Shown one piece after another: positions 1 through 8,080 of a stretch of DNA of 19,878 nucleotides. Within the stretch, counting starts at the first letter, position 1. Each line of letters starts with the position of its first letter. The stretch covers positions 358-20,235 of the forward strand of contig DPOH01000061.1 in the NCBI GenBank assembly GCA_003539755.1, in the 5' to 3' direction. The notes under the pieces were generated by a model. The model worked only from the letters and a program-made list of their open reading frames with translations. It was not told the origin of the DNA and did not search any database. The DNA comes from Clostridium sp. (GTDB taxonomy: Bacteria; Bacillota; Clostridia; Clostridiales; Clostridiaceae). A program made the translations under genes and the position numbers.

Positions 1-22
1 TCGATTCCGGTCTTCGGCACCA
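1..22 (+). tRNA. 3' end of a tRNA, probably tRNA-Leu (truncated by window edge)
   Basis: The window opens in the T-loop of a tRNA. TCGATT is followed by T-stem CCGGT (7-11), acceptor 3' strand CTTCGGC (12-18), discriminator A19 and encoded CCA (20-22). The implied 5' acceptor strand is GCCGAAG, which with an A discriminator fits clostridial leucine tRNAs. The anticodon lies outside the window, so the amino acid is an inference. A rho-independent terminator starts immediately after, so this is the last gene of its unit. Confidence 0.75.
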
Positions 23-54
23 AAGACTTAAGTAATTACTTAAGTCTTTTTTTT
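22..54 (+). terminator. Rho-independent terminator of the upstream tRNA unit
   Basis: A perfect 12-bp stem pairs AAAGACTTAAGT (22-33) with ACTTAAGTCTTT (38-49) around an AATT loop, running into eight T (47-54). It begins at the terminal A of the tRNA CCA. Confidence 0.9.
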
Positions 55-76
55 ATAAAAAATACATTTGTGATAA

Positions 77-105
77 TTGAAAATAAAAAGCTTAAAGGAT
101 ATTAT
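77..105 (+). promoter_or_regulatory. Putative sigma-A promoter of the AEC transporter gene
   Basis: TTGAAA (77-82) and TATTAT (100-105) are 17 bp apart, each one base off consensus. Predicted initiation near 112 gives a leader of about 50 bases. The surrounding sequence is very AT-rich, so chance matches are possible. Confidence 0.5.
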
Positions 106-161
106 TTATATATAAGTATAAGTAGAAAAAGTTACATGGTAAGCAATCTGGGAGAGATATT

Positions 162-1100
162 ATGAAAAATTTTATATTATCATTTAACGTAGTAATACCA
201 TTATTCATAAATATTATGTTCGGATATTTCATAAAGAAGATAAAGTTAATAGATACACATACTCTAAAAGTAATGAATAGTGTTACATTTAAAACCTTTT
301 TACCTTTATTATTATTCTATAATGTATATAAAACAAGACTAGATGAGGCTATAAATGCTAAACTCATGATATTTGCTCCAGTAGCAATATTTTCAGCATG
401 TATATTAGCTACTATTGTAATTTTAATTATTGAAAAAGAAAATAAAAGGCGTGGAGTATTGATACAAGCAATATTTAGGAGTAATTTTGTGCTTTTTGGA
501 TTACCTGTAGTAATATCATTATTTGGTGATGAAAGTGCAGGAGTAACATCAATGCTTATTGCCATTATAGTTCCTATGTTTAATTTCTTGGCAGTAATTA
601 TTTTAGAAATCTTTAGGGGAGGAGAAATAGATGTTAAAAAAATTGTACAAGGTATAATAACTAATCCATTAATATTATCATCTGTGTTGGGATTAATATT
701 ATTATTTACAGATGTGAAACTTCCTTATTTTTTAGAAAAGAGTATAAATGATATATCTAAGATTGCTACACCTTTAGCATTGATAATATTAGGTGGAAGT
801 TTTGAGTTTGATGAAATAACAAATAATATTAAACAAATTGCTGTAGGGGTATTTGGAAAATTAATTGTTGTGCCTATTATATTTGTACCTATTGCTATAA
901 ATATTGGATTTAGAAATATAGAGCTTGCTACTCTTGTAATAATACTTGCAGCACCAACAGCTGTCTCTTCGTTTACTATGGCAGAGCAGATGGATGCTGA
1001 TGGTGAACTTGCAGGACAACTTGTAGTATTTACATCTGCAATATCCGTTTTTACAATTTTTATGTGGATTTTTACTATGAAGGAATTAGGATATATTTAA
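162..1100 (+). CDS. AEC (auxin efflux carrier) family transporter
   Basis: This 312-residue protein is almost entirely hydrophobic, with about ten predicted membrane segments in two halves, as in the AEC family of secondary carriers. It opens with a segment ending in FGYFIKKIKLID, followed by the LKVMNSVTFKTFLPLLLFYN stretch typical of the family. The middle has FRSNFVLFGLPVV. The second half has PLALIILGGSF and ends with an AAPTAVSSFTMAEQMDADG region, the conserved C-terminal signature of these permeases. Length is normal. Bacterial members export or import organic acids such as malate; the substrate cannot be read from sequence. The ATG at 162 has GGGAGAG (150-156) upstream. The gene has its own promoter and weak terminator and shows no functional link to the sporulation and translation genes downstream. 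Confidence 0.88.
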   Translation: MKNFILSFNVVIPLFINIMFGYFIKKIKLIDTHTLKVMNSVTFKTFLPLLLFYNVYKTRLDEAINAKLMIFAPVAIFSACILATIVILIIEKENKRRGVLIQAIFRSNFVLFGLPVVISLFGDESAGVTSMLIAIIVPMFNFLAVIILEIFRGGEIDVKKIVQGIITNPLILSSVLGLILLFTDVKLPYFLEKSINDISKIATPLALIILGGSFEFDEITNNIKQIAVGVFGKLIVVPIIFVPIAINIGFRNIELATLVIILAAPTAVSSFTMAEQMDADGELAGQLVVFTSAISVFTIFMWIFTMKELGYI

Positions 1101-1116
1101 TATGATATGAAAAGTT

Positions 1117-1158
1117 TAGAGCTATTTTTTATTAATTTAAGAGTGGCTCTATTTTTAT
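1117..1158 (+). terminator. Weak hairpin terminator after the transporter gene
   Basis: TAGAGCTA (1117-1124) pairs with TGGCTCTA (1144-1151), including one G-U pair, around a 19-base loop. ATTTTTAT follows. The large loop and short T-run make it weak. Confidence 0.5.
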
Positions 1159-1400
1159 AGGTAAGGATTTTAGATTATAAACAAGTATAATAATATGCTT
1201 TATAGATAATTTTTATGAAAAAATAATATTTTAAAAATTTCTAATAAATAAGTATTAACGACAAAAATAATGGATCCATATAAAAATATAAATATTGAAT
1301 AGTCTATATTGGTGTGTGCAGTTGATATAACTTTACTCGAATTTGAAATTAAGAAAATAAGATATTAAATTATTAAATATTAGAGAATTTTAGTTTAAGT
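1159..1400 (+). other. AT-rich intergenic region upstream of spoIIE
   Basis: No open frame with a ribosome binding site, RNA gene or strong inverted repeat is visible. ACTCGAA at 1335-1341 matches the Spo0A box TGTCGAA at 5 of 7 positions, which is weak on its own. The recognisable spoIIE control elements begin at 1401. Confidence 0.5.
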
Positions 1401-1466
1401 TGTCCTATGAATATTTTTTTATGAAACCATCTTATGACATTTATCTTAGAAAGCCGATGCTATAAT
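1401..1466 (+). promoter_or_regulatory. spoIIE promoter, Spo0A-activated sigma-A type (21-bp spacer)
   Basis: A consensus -10 TATAAT lies at 1461-1466. The best -35 match is ATGACA (1434-1439), leaving a 21-bp spacer. That wide spacing is the known hallmark of Spo0A-dependent sigma-A promoters such as B. subtilis spoIIE and spoIIG. Two degenerate Spo0A boxes, 5 of 7 against TGTCGAA, are present: TGTCCTA at 1401-1407, and TGTCATA on the minus strand at 1433-1439, overlapping the -35. Predicted initiation near 1473 leaves a leader of about 27 bases before the GTG at 1500. Spo0A control is inferred from architecture and gene identity. Confidence 0.65.
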
Positions 1467-1499
1467 CTAGATACACTATTGGGAAGTGAGGGGAGAAAA

Positions 1500-3902
1500 G
1501 TGCAGTATGGTTTGAATGTTGATAAATGCGAGGAGATAAAAAGGCCTGATGGAATAAAAAGAAATTTATTCACAAGCCTCAATGTAAGAACAACGGGATA
1601 TATTTTTGTAGCAGGATTATTGCTAGGAAGAGTGAATTTATTGTTAAATAATTCTAATAGTAAAGGAATAGCTCCATTTGGATTAGCATTTTTGCTAGCA
1701 ATTATTATGAATAACAATAGAAAAAATAATTTTATTGCAGCTTTAGGTGTAGGCTTAGGATATTTTTCTATACAAGATATACTTATAGATAAGAATATGT
1801 ATTTAACATCAGTAATAGTATTAACAGCGATTTATATGATATTAAGGATTTCAAGGAAGAGAAAAAAAGAGATATTAGGATTTTTTTTAATATTTGCTAG
1901 TTTCTTTGTATACGGTATTATAATTAATTTATATGACTTAGGAGTTAATATTACATTATGTTTAATTGAAACTGTAGTTATTATGCCCATATATTATGTA
2001 ATAAAATATTCAATTGATTCCTTAGAAGAAATAAAAATAAACAAAATATTTTCTACAGAGCAGATGGTCAGTATATGTATACTATTTTGTTTACTTGTAG
2101 CTGGAATTGGCAGTTTGTCTATATATGATTATTCAATAAAAAGTATATTTGCATTAACATTAGTTCTATGTATTGCCTATACTGGAGGAGCAGCTTATGG
2201 ATCAATGATAGGAGTGGCAATGGGAATAATACTTGGAGTTTCTACTAATGATATGATGGCATGTATAGGTTTTTATGGTGTGGGAGGTCTTATTGTAGGG
2301 ATATTTAAAGATACAGGTAAACTTTTTTCAATATTAGCGGCAATTGTTATTTATGTTGCATTAGGTTTATATTCTAATGAATTAACATTGAAATTTGGAA
2401 TTGAAATTTTATCAAGTTGTGCACTATTCATGTTTATACCAAGGTCATTAATAAATAAATATGAAAGTGAAGTGAATTTAGAGAACAAAAAGAATTATAC
2501 GGTAGATGCTCAGCTTGAAAGTATAAAAGATGAATTCTCTATAAAATTAAAAGAACTTACGGAAGTATTATCAGCTGTATCTAAATATCTTGGAGACTCA
2601 ACTGAAAATGAAAATTTATTAATTAAAAATAAAGGAAGTGCATTAGTGGAAAATCTAGCAGATAGGTGTTGTTCTAAATGTGAAAATAAATCATCTTGCT
2701 GGGAACGAGAATTTAATCAAACCTTTAATGCCTTTCAAAAGTTAATCCAAAACTATGAGGACGGAAAAGTTGAAGTGCCAAAGGACTTACAAAGAAAGTG
2801 TGTGAAGAATTTTACATTAGTAAAAAATACCGAAGCTATAATTAATAATTATACAGTAGATGAAACTATAAAAAATAGGCTGGCAGAAGGAAGAAGGATA
2901 TTATCAGAGCATGTAAGTAATGTAATGAATTCAATTGATAATATATTAAGTGATTTTAAGAAAAATGTAATGATAGATCTGGATATGGAAAAGCGAGTGA
3001 AAAAGGAACTTAATAGGATGAATATTCAATATAATAGTGTATTTTGTTATATAGATGCAGATGGAAAAAATAAAATTAAATTGAATATGGATGAGTGTGA
3101 TGATAATGTTAATGAATATTGTACCAAAAATATAATTCCTATTTTAAATAATCTTACAAGAAAAAAACTGTGTGTACGTGATGATAACTATAATATAAAT
3201 AGTGAAAATAAGGAATGTATAGTAACTATAGAAGAAGCACCTAAATACTCGATTGTTTCTTATGGTGCATTTATTCCTAAAAGTGGAGAGGTACAAACTG
3301 GAGATAGTTATACTTTTGGAAATACAAATGATGGATATTATACAACTATATTGAGTGATGGTATGGGTTTTGGTCCAGAAGCAAGTAAAGAGAGTAAATC
3401 TACAGTTGAACTTGTAGAAAAGTTTATGGAAGCTGGCTTTGATGAAGATAAAACAATTAATACTGTTAATTCAATGATGGGAATGAAATTTGCAGAAGAT
3501 GAGAAGTATGCTACATTAGACTTTAGTAAAATCAATTTATATGATGGTGAAGCTACATTTGTAAAGATTGGAGCAGCACCAACTTTTGTGAAAAGAGGTA
3601 ATGTGGTAAAAGCAATTAATTCTAAAAATCTTCCATTTGGTCTTGTAGATGAGGTGGAGGTTGAGTATATAAAAGGACAATTAAAAGCAGGAGATATATT
3701 AGTAAGTATTAGTGATGGAATACTGGATATTGATAAGTTTGCTGCTGAAAACTTTATCTGGCTCGAAGAATATTTAAAACAAGTAAACGATGATCCAAAA
3801 ACTTTATCAGAAAAAATACTGCAAAAAGCTAAGGAACTTAGTGGAAAAGAAATTAAAGATGATATGACAGTAATCGTATCTAAGATTTATATTGCTGAAT
3901 AA
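1500..3902 (+). CDS. spoIIE: Stage II sporulation protein E, PP2C serine phosphatase
   Basis: SpoIIE is a polytopic membrane phosphatase at the asymmetric septum. It dephosphorylates SpoIIAA to activate sigma-F in the forespore and interacts with FtsZ. The first ~325 residues form about ten membrane segments. The central region carries a cysteine group, CCSKCENKSSCW (about 390-401). The PP2C domain spans about 578-800: TGDSYTF, the metal-binding LSDGMGFGPEASKES (about 617 on), GDILVSISDGILD and DDMTVIVSK near the end. The GTG at 1500 is chosen, giving 800 residues. GAGGGGAG (1488-1495) lies 4 bases upstream, and protein beginning MQYGLNVDK looks native. An in-frame ATG at 1434 would add 22 residues but lies in the -35 element, upstream of the predicted transcript start, without a ribosome binding site. 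tilS follows, with no yabS/yabT pair as in Bacillus. Confidence 0.95.
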   Translation: MQYGLNVDKCEEIKRPDGIKRNLFTSLNVRTTGYIFVAGLLLGRVNLLLNNSNSKGIAPFGLAFLLAIIMNNNRKNNFIAALGVGLGYFSIQDILIDKNMYLTSVIVLTAIYMILRISRKRKKEILGFFLIFASFFVYGIIINLYDLGVNITLCLIETVVIMPIYYVIKYSIDSLEEIKINKIFSTEQMVSICILFCLLVAGIGSLSIYDYSIKSIFALTLVLCIAYTGGAAYGSMIGVAMGIILGVSTNDMMACIGFYGVGGLIVGIFKDTGKLFSILAAIVIYVALGLYSNELTLKFGIEILSSCALFMFIPRSLINKYESEVNLENKKNYTVDAQLESIKDEFSIKLKELTEVLSAVSKYLGDSTENENLLIKNKGSALVENLADRCCSKCENKSSCWEREFNQTFNAFQKLIQNYEDGKVEVPKDLQRKCVKNFTLVKNTEAIINNYTVDETIKNRLAEGRRILSEHVSNVMNSIDNILSDFKKNVMIDLDMEKRVKKELNRMNIQYNSVFCYIDADGKNKIKLNMDECDDNVNEYCTKNIIPILNNLTRKKLCVRDDNYNINSENKECIVTIEEAPKYSIVSYGAFIPKSGEVQTGDSYTFGNTNDGYYTTILSDGMGFGPEASKESKSTVELVEKFMEAGFDEDKTINTVNSMMGMKFAEDEKYATLDFSKINLYDGEATFVKIGAAPTFVKRGNVVKAINSKNLPFGLVDEVEVEYIKGQLKAGDILVSISDGILDIDKFAAENFIWLEEYLKQVNDDPKTLSEKILQKAKELSGKEIKDDMTVIVSKIYIAE

Positions 3903-3908
3903 TATAAG

Positions 3909-3950
3909 AGCTGATTTAAAAGCTGATAAATATTGGTTTTTAAATTGGCT
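3909..3950 (+). terminator. Possible weak hairpin after spoIIE
   Basis: AGCTGATTTAAAA (3909-3921) can pair with TTTTAAATTGGCT (3938-3950) over about 13 bp with two G-U pairs. Only ATTTATATTT follows, so termination would be inefficient. It could equally be a chance AT-rich fold. Confidence 0.35.
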
Positions 3951-4000
3951 ATTTATATTTAAATGAGTATTTAAATATTTTTAGAATAGATATAATAATG

Positions 4001-4029
4001 TTTACATTTAAAATAGATATACGTAAAAT
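4001..4029 (+). promoter_or_regulatory. Putative sigma-A promoter of tilS-hpt
   Basis: TTTACA (4001-4006) and TAAAAT (4024-4029) are separated by 17 bp, each one mismatch from consensus. Initiation near 4036 would give a leader of about 43 bases. A bare TATAAT at 3991-3996 lacks a good -35. Confidence 0.55.
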
Positions 4030-4078
4030 ATAAGATACAGTGTTAAAAAATAATTAATAAATTAGGAAGTGTGTATTA

Positions 4079-5479
4079 TTGTATAAAAAAGTACTATCTT
4101 ATATTAGAGATAATAAGTTAATAGAATCTGGAGATAAAGTCCTTATTGCTCTTTCTGGAGGACCAGATTCAATATGCTTATTAAATATTTTGTTTAAATT
4201 GAAAGATGAATTGAATATAGAGTTAGGAGCTGCTCATTTGAATCATATGTTAAGAGGAAAAGATGCTATGGAAGATGAGCAGTATGTAATTGATATATGC
4301 AAACAAATGAATGTAGAATGTTTCACAGAACAAGTGAATATAAATGAATATTCTAAAAAAGAAAAATTATCATCTGAAATGGCAGGCAGAATTGTTAGAT
4401 ATGATTTTTTTGATGAAATTATAAAAGAACATGGATATACAAAAGTTGCGACCGCTCATAATGCTAATGATCAAGCAGAAACAATACTATTTAGATTAAT
4501 GAGAGGTACTGGGTTAGAAGGATTAGGTGGAATAAAGACTAAGAGAGACAATATTATAAGACCAATATTATGTTTGAGTAGACAGGAAGTAGAAGAATAT
4601 ATCCATACGAATCAATTGGAACCGAGAATAGATAAGACTAATTTTGAAAAAATTTATAACAGAAATAAAATTAGATTAGATATGCTTCCATATATTAAAA
4701 AGAATTTTAATGAGGATATAGTTCAAACGTTAAATAGAATGGCAGCTTTATTACAGAAGGATAATGAATTTATTGAAGAATTATCCGCTGATATGTATAA
4801 GAAATATTGCATTGAGAAACCAGAATATTTTATAATTAAAGAGGAAGTTTTTGGTGAAAATGAAGCCGTTGTAACTAGGATTATTAGAAATGCTATAACT
4901 AGTTTTTCTAAAACTCATTATGATTTTGAGATGAAGCATATTTATGAAATATATAATCTGGCCCAAAATGGAACAGGAAAAATTGTAGATTTACCAAACA
5001 AAATTTATGCAGAGAATATTTATGGTGATATATACATAAAAAATAAAATGGATAAAGATATTAACTGCAATATGACTGAAATAAATTTACCAATAAATAA
5101 TCTAGATAAACATTTAGTTGAATTTGGAGAATATAGTTTTGAGTTTTTTATTATAGATAATAATCAAAAAGCGAAATTAAATTTAAAAAAGAATAATTAT
5201 AAAAAATATTTTGATTTTGATAAAATTCAAAAAGAAATCAGTATAAGAACTCGAAGAGATGGCGATAAAATTACTCCATTAGGTATGACTGGAAGTAAAA
5301 AACTTAAAGATATTTTTATAAATATGAAAATTCCAAAAGAAGAGCGTGATATTATTCCTATAATATGTTTTGATAATAAAATTTCATGGATTGTAGGATT
5401 AAGAGTATCAGATGATTATAAGGTAACAAGTGATACTAAGAAAATATTAATAATAAATGCAAAAAGGAAGGAATACTAA
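4079..5479 (+). CDS. tilS: tRNA(Ile)-lysidine synthase
   Basis: TilS uses ATP and lysine to convert C34 of tRNA-Ile(CAU) to lysidine, so that the tRNA reads AUA instead of AUG; this is essential in most bacteria. The N-terminal PP-loop ATPase is shown by SGGPDS (residues 26-31), HLNHMLRG (53-60) and the TAHNANDQAETILFRLMRG helix region (about 125-143). Residues about 393-455 match the C-terminal TilS domain (RTRRDGDKITPLGMTGSKK, IPKEERD, WIVGLRVSDDYKV). At 466 residues it is the long, two-domain form. The start is TTG at 4079, with AGGAAG (4064-4069) upstream; no ATG or GTG lies in frame nearer that site. hpt begins 2 bases after the stop, so the two are co-transcribed. AUA is a common Ile codon in such an AT-rich genome. 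Confidence 0.95.
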   Translation: MYKKVLSYIRDNKLIESGDKVLIALSGGPDSICLLNILFKLKDELNIELGAAHLNHMLRGKDAMEDEQYVIDICKQMNVECFTEQVNINEYSKKEKLSSEMAGRIVRYDFFDEIIKEHGYTKVATAHNANDQAETILFRLMRGTGLEGLGGIKTKRDNIIRPILCLSRQEVEEYIHTNQLEPRIDKTNFEKIYNRNKIRLDMLPYIKKNFNEDIVQTLNRMAALLQKDNEFIEELSADMYKKYCIEKPEYFIIKEEVFGENEAVVTRIIRNAITSFSKTHYDFEMKHIYEIYNLAQNGTGKIVDLPNKIYAENIYGDIYIKNKMDKDINCNMTEINLPINNLDKHLVEFGEYSFEFFIIDNNQKAKLNLKKNNYKKYFDFDKIQKEISIRTRRDGDKITPLGMTGSKKLKDIFINMKIPKEERDIIPIICFDNKISWIVGLRVSDDYKVTSDTKKILIINAKRKEY

Positions 5480-5481
5480 GA

Positions 5482-6021
5482 ATGAAGGAAGATTTACAAG
5501 AAATATTATTTTCAGAAGAGATTTTAAGTGCAAAGATAAAAGAGCTTGCCAAAAGAATAAGTGAAGATTATAAAGGAAAAGATTTAGTTGTTGTAGGTAT
5601 TTTAAAAGGTTCTGTAATATTTGCGGCAGAATTAATAAAGAATATAACAATACCTTGTGAAATAGATTTTATGGCAGTATCAAGTTATGGTAATTCAACT
5701 GAGACATCAGGAATAGTTAAAATCTTAAAGGATTTAGATCAAAACATTGAAGGAAAGCATGTTTTAATAGTTGAAGATATAGTAGATACAGGAGTTACTC
5801 TTAATTATCTTCTTAAATATCTTAAAGCTAGAAAAGCAAGTGGAATAGAAATTGTAGCTTTATTAAATAAACAAGCTAGAAGAAAAGTAGAAATTGATGT
5901 TAAATATATAGGATTTGAAGTTCCAGATGAGTTTATTGTAGGGTATGGAATAGATTATGCAGAAAAGTATAGAAACTTACCATATATAGGAGTATTAAAG
6001 CCAGAAATATATATAAAATAG
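5482..6021 (+). CDS. hpt: Hypoxanthine phosphoribosyltransferase
   Basis: This cytoplasmic purine-salvage enzyme transfers ribose phosphate from PRPP to hypoxanthine (usually also guanine), giving IMP or GMP. The PRPP-binding signature VLIVEDIVDTGVTL includes the paired acidic residues E98-D99 and loop DTGVT (102-106). LKGS (41-44) is the pyrophosphate-binding loop and SSYGNSTETSG (about 67-77) the flexible lid. At 179 residues the length is normal for bacterial Hpt. The ribosome binding site AAGGAAGGAA lies within the end of tilS, and only 2 bases separate the genes, suggesting translational coupling. The adjacency tilS-hpt-ftsH is widely conserved in Firmicutes; in B. subtilis HprT and TilS together regulate ftsH, and whether that holds here cannot be read from sequence. 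Confidence 0.95.
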   Translation: MKEDLQEILFSEEILSAKIKELAKRISEDYKGKDLVVVGILKGSVIFAAELIKNITIPCEIDFMAVSSYGNSTETSGIVKILKDLDQNIEGKHVLIVEDIVDTGVTLNYLLKYLKARKASGIEIVALLNKQARRKVEIDVKYIGFEVPDEFIVGYGIDYAEKYRNLPYIGVLKPEIYIK

Positions 6022-6033
6022 AATTAGAAAATA

Positions 6034-6062
6034 TTGTAAACAAAATATGTCTATGTTAAAAT
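6034..6062 (+). promoter_or_regulatory. Putative sigma-A promoter of ftsH
   Basis: TTGTAA (6034-6039) and TAAAAT (6057-6062) lie 17 bp apart in the hpt-ftsH gap. Initiation near 6069 would put the strong AGAGAGGGGGG ribosome binding site (6075-6085) almost at the 5' end of the message. No terminator is seen after hpt, so read-through from tilS-hpt is also likely. Confidence 0.5.
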
Positions 6063-6091
6063 TTTAATGTAATTAGAGAGGGGGGCCTTGA

Positions 6092-7897
6092 ATGAAAAAA
6101 TATTCAAGTGCAGCTGTATGGATTGTGTGTTCAGTTATGTTAGTGTTGGCAGCACTTACTTTATGGCAGAACGGAAAAACTTCTAATGATATATCTTACA
6201 GTGCATTCGTACAAAAGTGGGATGCAGATGAAATACAAAGCGTTAACATCAAGGAAGATAAAATGACGATTGAAGGAAAAACAACTGATGGGAAATCTTT
6301 TTCAAGCTGTGTACCTGGTGAACTAGTCAATTCTTTAATTGAGGAAAATCCAAAAACTAATGTTAAAGTTACATTTGAACCACCATCAAATAATGCTACA
6401 TGGGTTGCAACATTACTTCCATGTATTTTAATGGCGGTTGTTATATTTACTTTTTTCTTTATTTTTTCTCAACAGTCACAAGGTGGCGGTGGTGGAAGAG
6501 GAGTAATGAATTTTGGTAAAAACAAAGCTAAAATGATGACTCCTGATAGCCAAAGTGTTACATTTGCTGATGTAGCAGGAGCTGATGAAGAAAAAGCTGA
6601 ACTTGAAGAAATAGTTGATTTCTTAAAATTACCTGCAAAATATATTCAGATGGGTGCTAGGATTCCCAAAGGAGTTCTTTTAGTAGGACCTCCAGGAACA
6701 GGTAAGACATTATTAGCAAAAGCAATAGCTGGTGAAGCTGGAGTACCATTCTTCAGCATATCAGGTTCTGATTTCGTTGAAATGTTTGTTGGAGTTGGAG
6801 CATCTAGAGTAAGAAGTATGTTTGAAGAAGCTAAGAAAAATTCACCTTGTATTGTATTTATTGATGAAATAGATGCTGTAGGTAGACAAAGAGGTGCGGG
6901 TCTTGGTGGAGGACATGATGAAAGAGAACAGACATTAAATCAACTTCTTGTTGAAATGGATGGTTTTGGAGCTAATGAAGGAATTATCATGATAGCTGCG
7001 ACTAATAGACCAGATATATTAGATCCAGCATTACTTAGACCAGGTAGATTTGATAGGCAGATAGTTGTTGGAGCTCCAGATGTAAAAGGAAGAGAAGAAA
7101 TTCTTAAAGTTCATACAAAGAAAAAACCTTTAGGTGATGATGTAGAATTAAAAGTTTTAGCAAAAAGAACACCAGGGTTTGCAGGTGCAGATTTAGAAAA
7201 TTTAGCTAATGAAGCAGCACTGTTAGCGGTAAGAAGAAATAAGAAAGTTATTTCTATGGAAGAAATGGAAGAAGCAATAACTAGAGTGATTGCAGGCCCA
7301 GAAAAGAAGAGTAGAGTAATTACTGAGCATGATAAAAAACTTACAGCTTACCATGAAGCAGGTCATGCAGTTGTAATGAGGCTGCTTCCAAACTGTGATC
7401 CGGTTCATGAAATAAGCATAATTCCAAGAGGAAGAGCTGGTGGATATACTATGCATTTACCAGAACAAGATACTTCATATACATCTAAATCTAAACTTAA
7501 GGATGAAATGGTTGGATTATTAGGAGGAAGAGTTGCTGAGCAACTTATAATTGGAGATATAAGTACTGGTGCTAAGAATGATATTGATAGAGCAAGTAGT
7601 ATTGCAAAAAGCATGGTTATGGAATATGGAATGAGTGAAGAAATAGGTACTATATCATTTAACTCAGGTCATGATGAAGTATTCCTTGGAAGAGATCTTG
7701 GAAAAGGAAGAGACTTCAGTGAAGAACTTGGTGCTAAAATGGATAAAGAAATTAAAAAGTTTATTGATGAAGCATACGAGAAAGCAAATAGCTTATTAAA
7801 GGATAATATAAATAAACTTCATGCTGTAGCTCAAGCACTAATTGAAAAAGAAAAATTAGATGCAAATGAGTTTGAAGAAATATTTTCTAATAATTAA
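6092..7897 (+). CDS. ftsH: ATP-dependent zinc metalloprotease FtsH
   Basis: FtsH is a hexameric membrane AAA+ protease that degrades misassembled membrane proteins and selected regulators. Two membrane segments (about 8-25 and 105-126) flank a small external domain, followed by a glycine run (131-135). The AAA domain has Walker A GPPGTGKT (199-206), the pore motif FVGVG, Walker B IVFIDEID (254-261) and the second region of homology TNRPDILDPALLRPGRFDR (304-322). The zinc site is HEAGH (421-425), with the protease domain continuing to the end. At 601 residues it is complete; the C-terminal tail is shorter than in B. subtilis FtsH. The ATG at 6092 follows AGAGAGGGGGG by 6 bases. A strong terminator closes the gene. 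Confidence 0.98.
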   Translation: MKKYSSAAVWIVCSVMLVLAALTLWQNGKTSNDISYSAFVQKWDADEIQSVNIKEDKMTIEGKTTDGKSFSSCVPGELVNSLIEENPKTNVKVTFEPPSNNATWVATLLPCILMAVVIFTFFFIFSQQSQGGGGGRGVMNFGKNKAKMMTPDSQSVTFADVAGADEEKAELEEIVDFLKLPAKYIQMGARIPKGVLLVGPPGTGKTLLAKAIAGEAGVPFFSISGSDFVEMFVGVGASRVRSMFEEAKKNSPCIVFIDEIDAVGRQRGAGLGGGHDEREQTLNQLLVEMDGFGANEGIIMIAATNRPDILDPALLRPGRFDRQIVVGAPDVKGREEILKVHTKKKPLGDDVELKVLAKRTPGFAGADLENLANEAALLAVRRNKKVISMEEMEEAITRVIAGPEKKSRVITEHDKKLTAYHEAGHAVVMRLLPNCDPVHEISIIPRGRAGGYTMHLPEQDTSYTSKSKLKDEMVGLLGGRVAEQLIIGDISTGAKNDIDRASSIAKSMVMEYGMSEEIGTISFNSGHDEVFLGRDLGKGRDFSEELGAKMDKEIKKFIDEAYEKANSLLKDNINKLHAVAQALIEKEKLDANEFEEIFSNN

Positions 7898-7902
7898 TTT
7901 TG

Positions 7903-7940
7903 AGACTTATCAGTAATAATAAACTGATAAGTCTTTTTTT
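7903..7940 (+). terminator. Rho-independent terminator of ftsH
   Basis: AGACTTATCAGT (7903-7914) pairs perfectly with ACTGATAAGTCT (7923-7934) around an 8-base loop, followed by seven T (7934-7940). It begins 5 bases after the ftsH stop. Confidence 0.93.
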
Positions 7941-7994
7941 AAGTAAAAATTTACGAATAATAATTTAAAAAATAAATTAAATATTCGAAAAAAC

Positions 7995-8023
7995 TTCCAT
8001 AAAATAGGCGAGAATGATATAAT
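7995..8023 (+). promoter_or_regulatory. Putative extended -10 promoter of fhs
   Basis: TGATATAAT (8015-8023) is an extended -10 with a consensus hexamer. The -35 at 7995-8000 (TTCCAT) is poor but correctly spaced at 17 bp. Initiation near 8030 gives a leader of about 50 bases ending in AGGAGG (8066-8071). Confidence 0.6.
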
Positions 8024-8080
8024 TAAAATATAAACGTTCATATGGAATAAAATATTACATATAATAGGAGGAATTTTAGA

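Noticed and set aside
1434..1499. 22-codon N-terminal extension of SpoIIE from the ATG at 1434
   Set aside because: The ATG lies in the promoter -35, has no ribosome binding site, and the GTG at 1500 has an excellent one.
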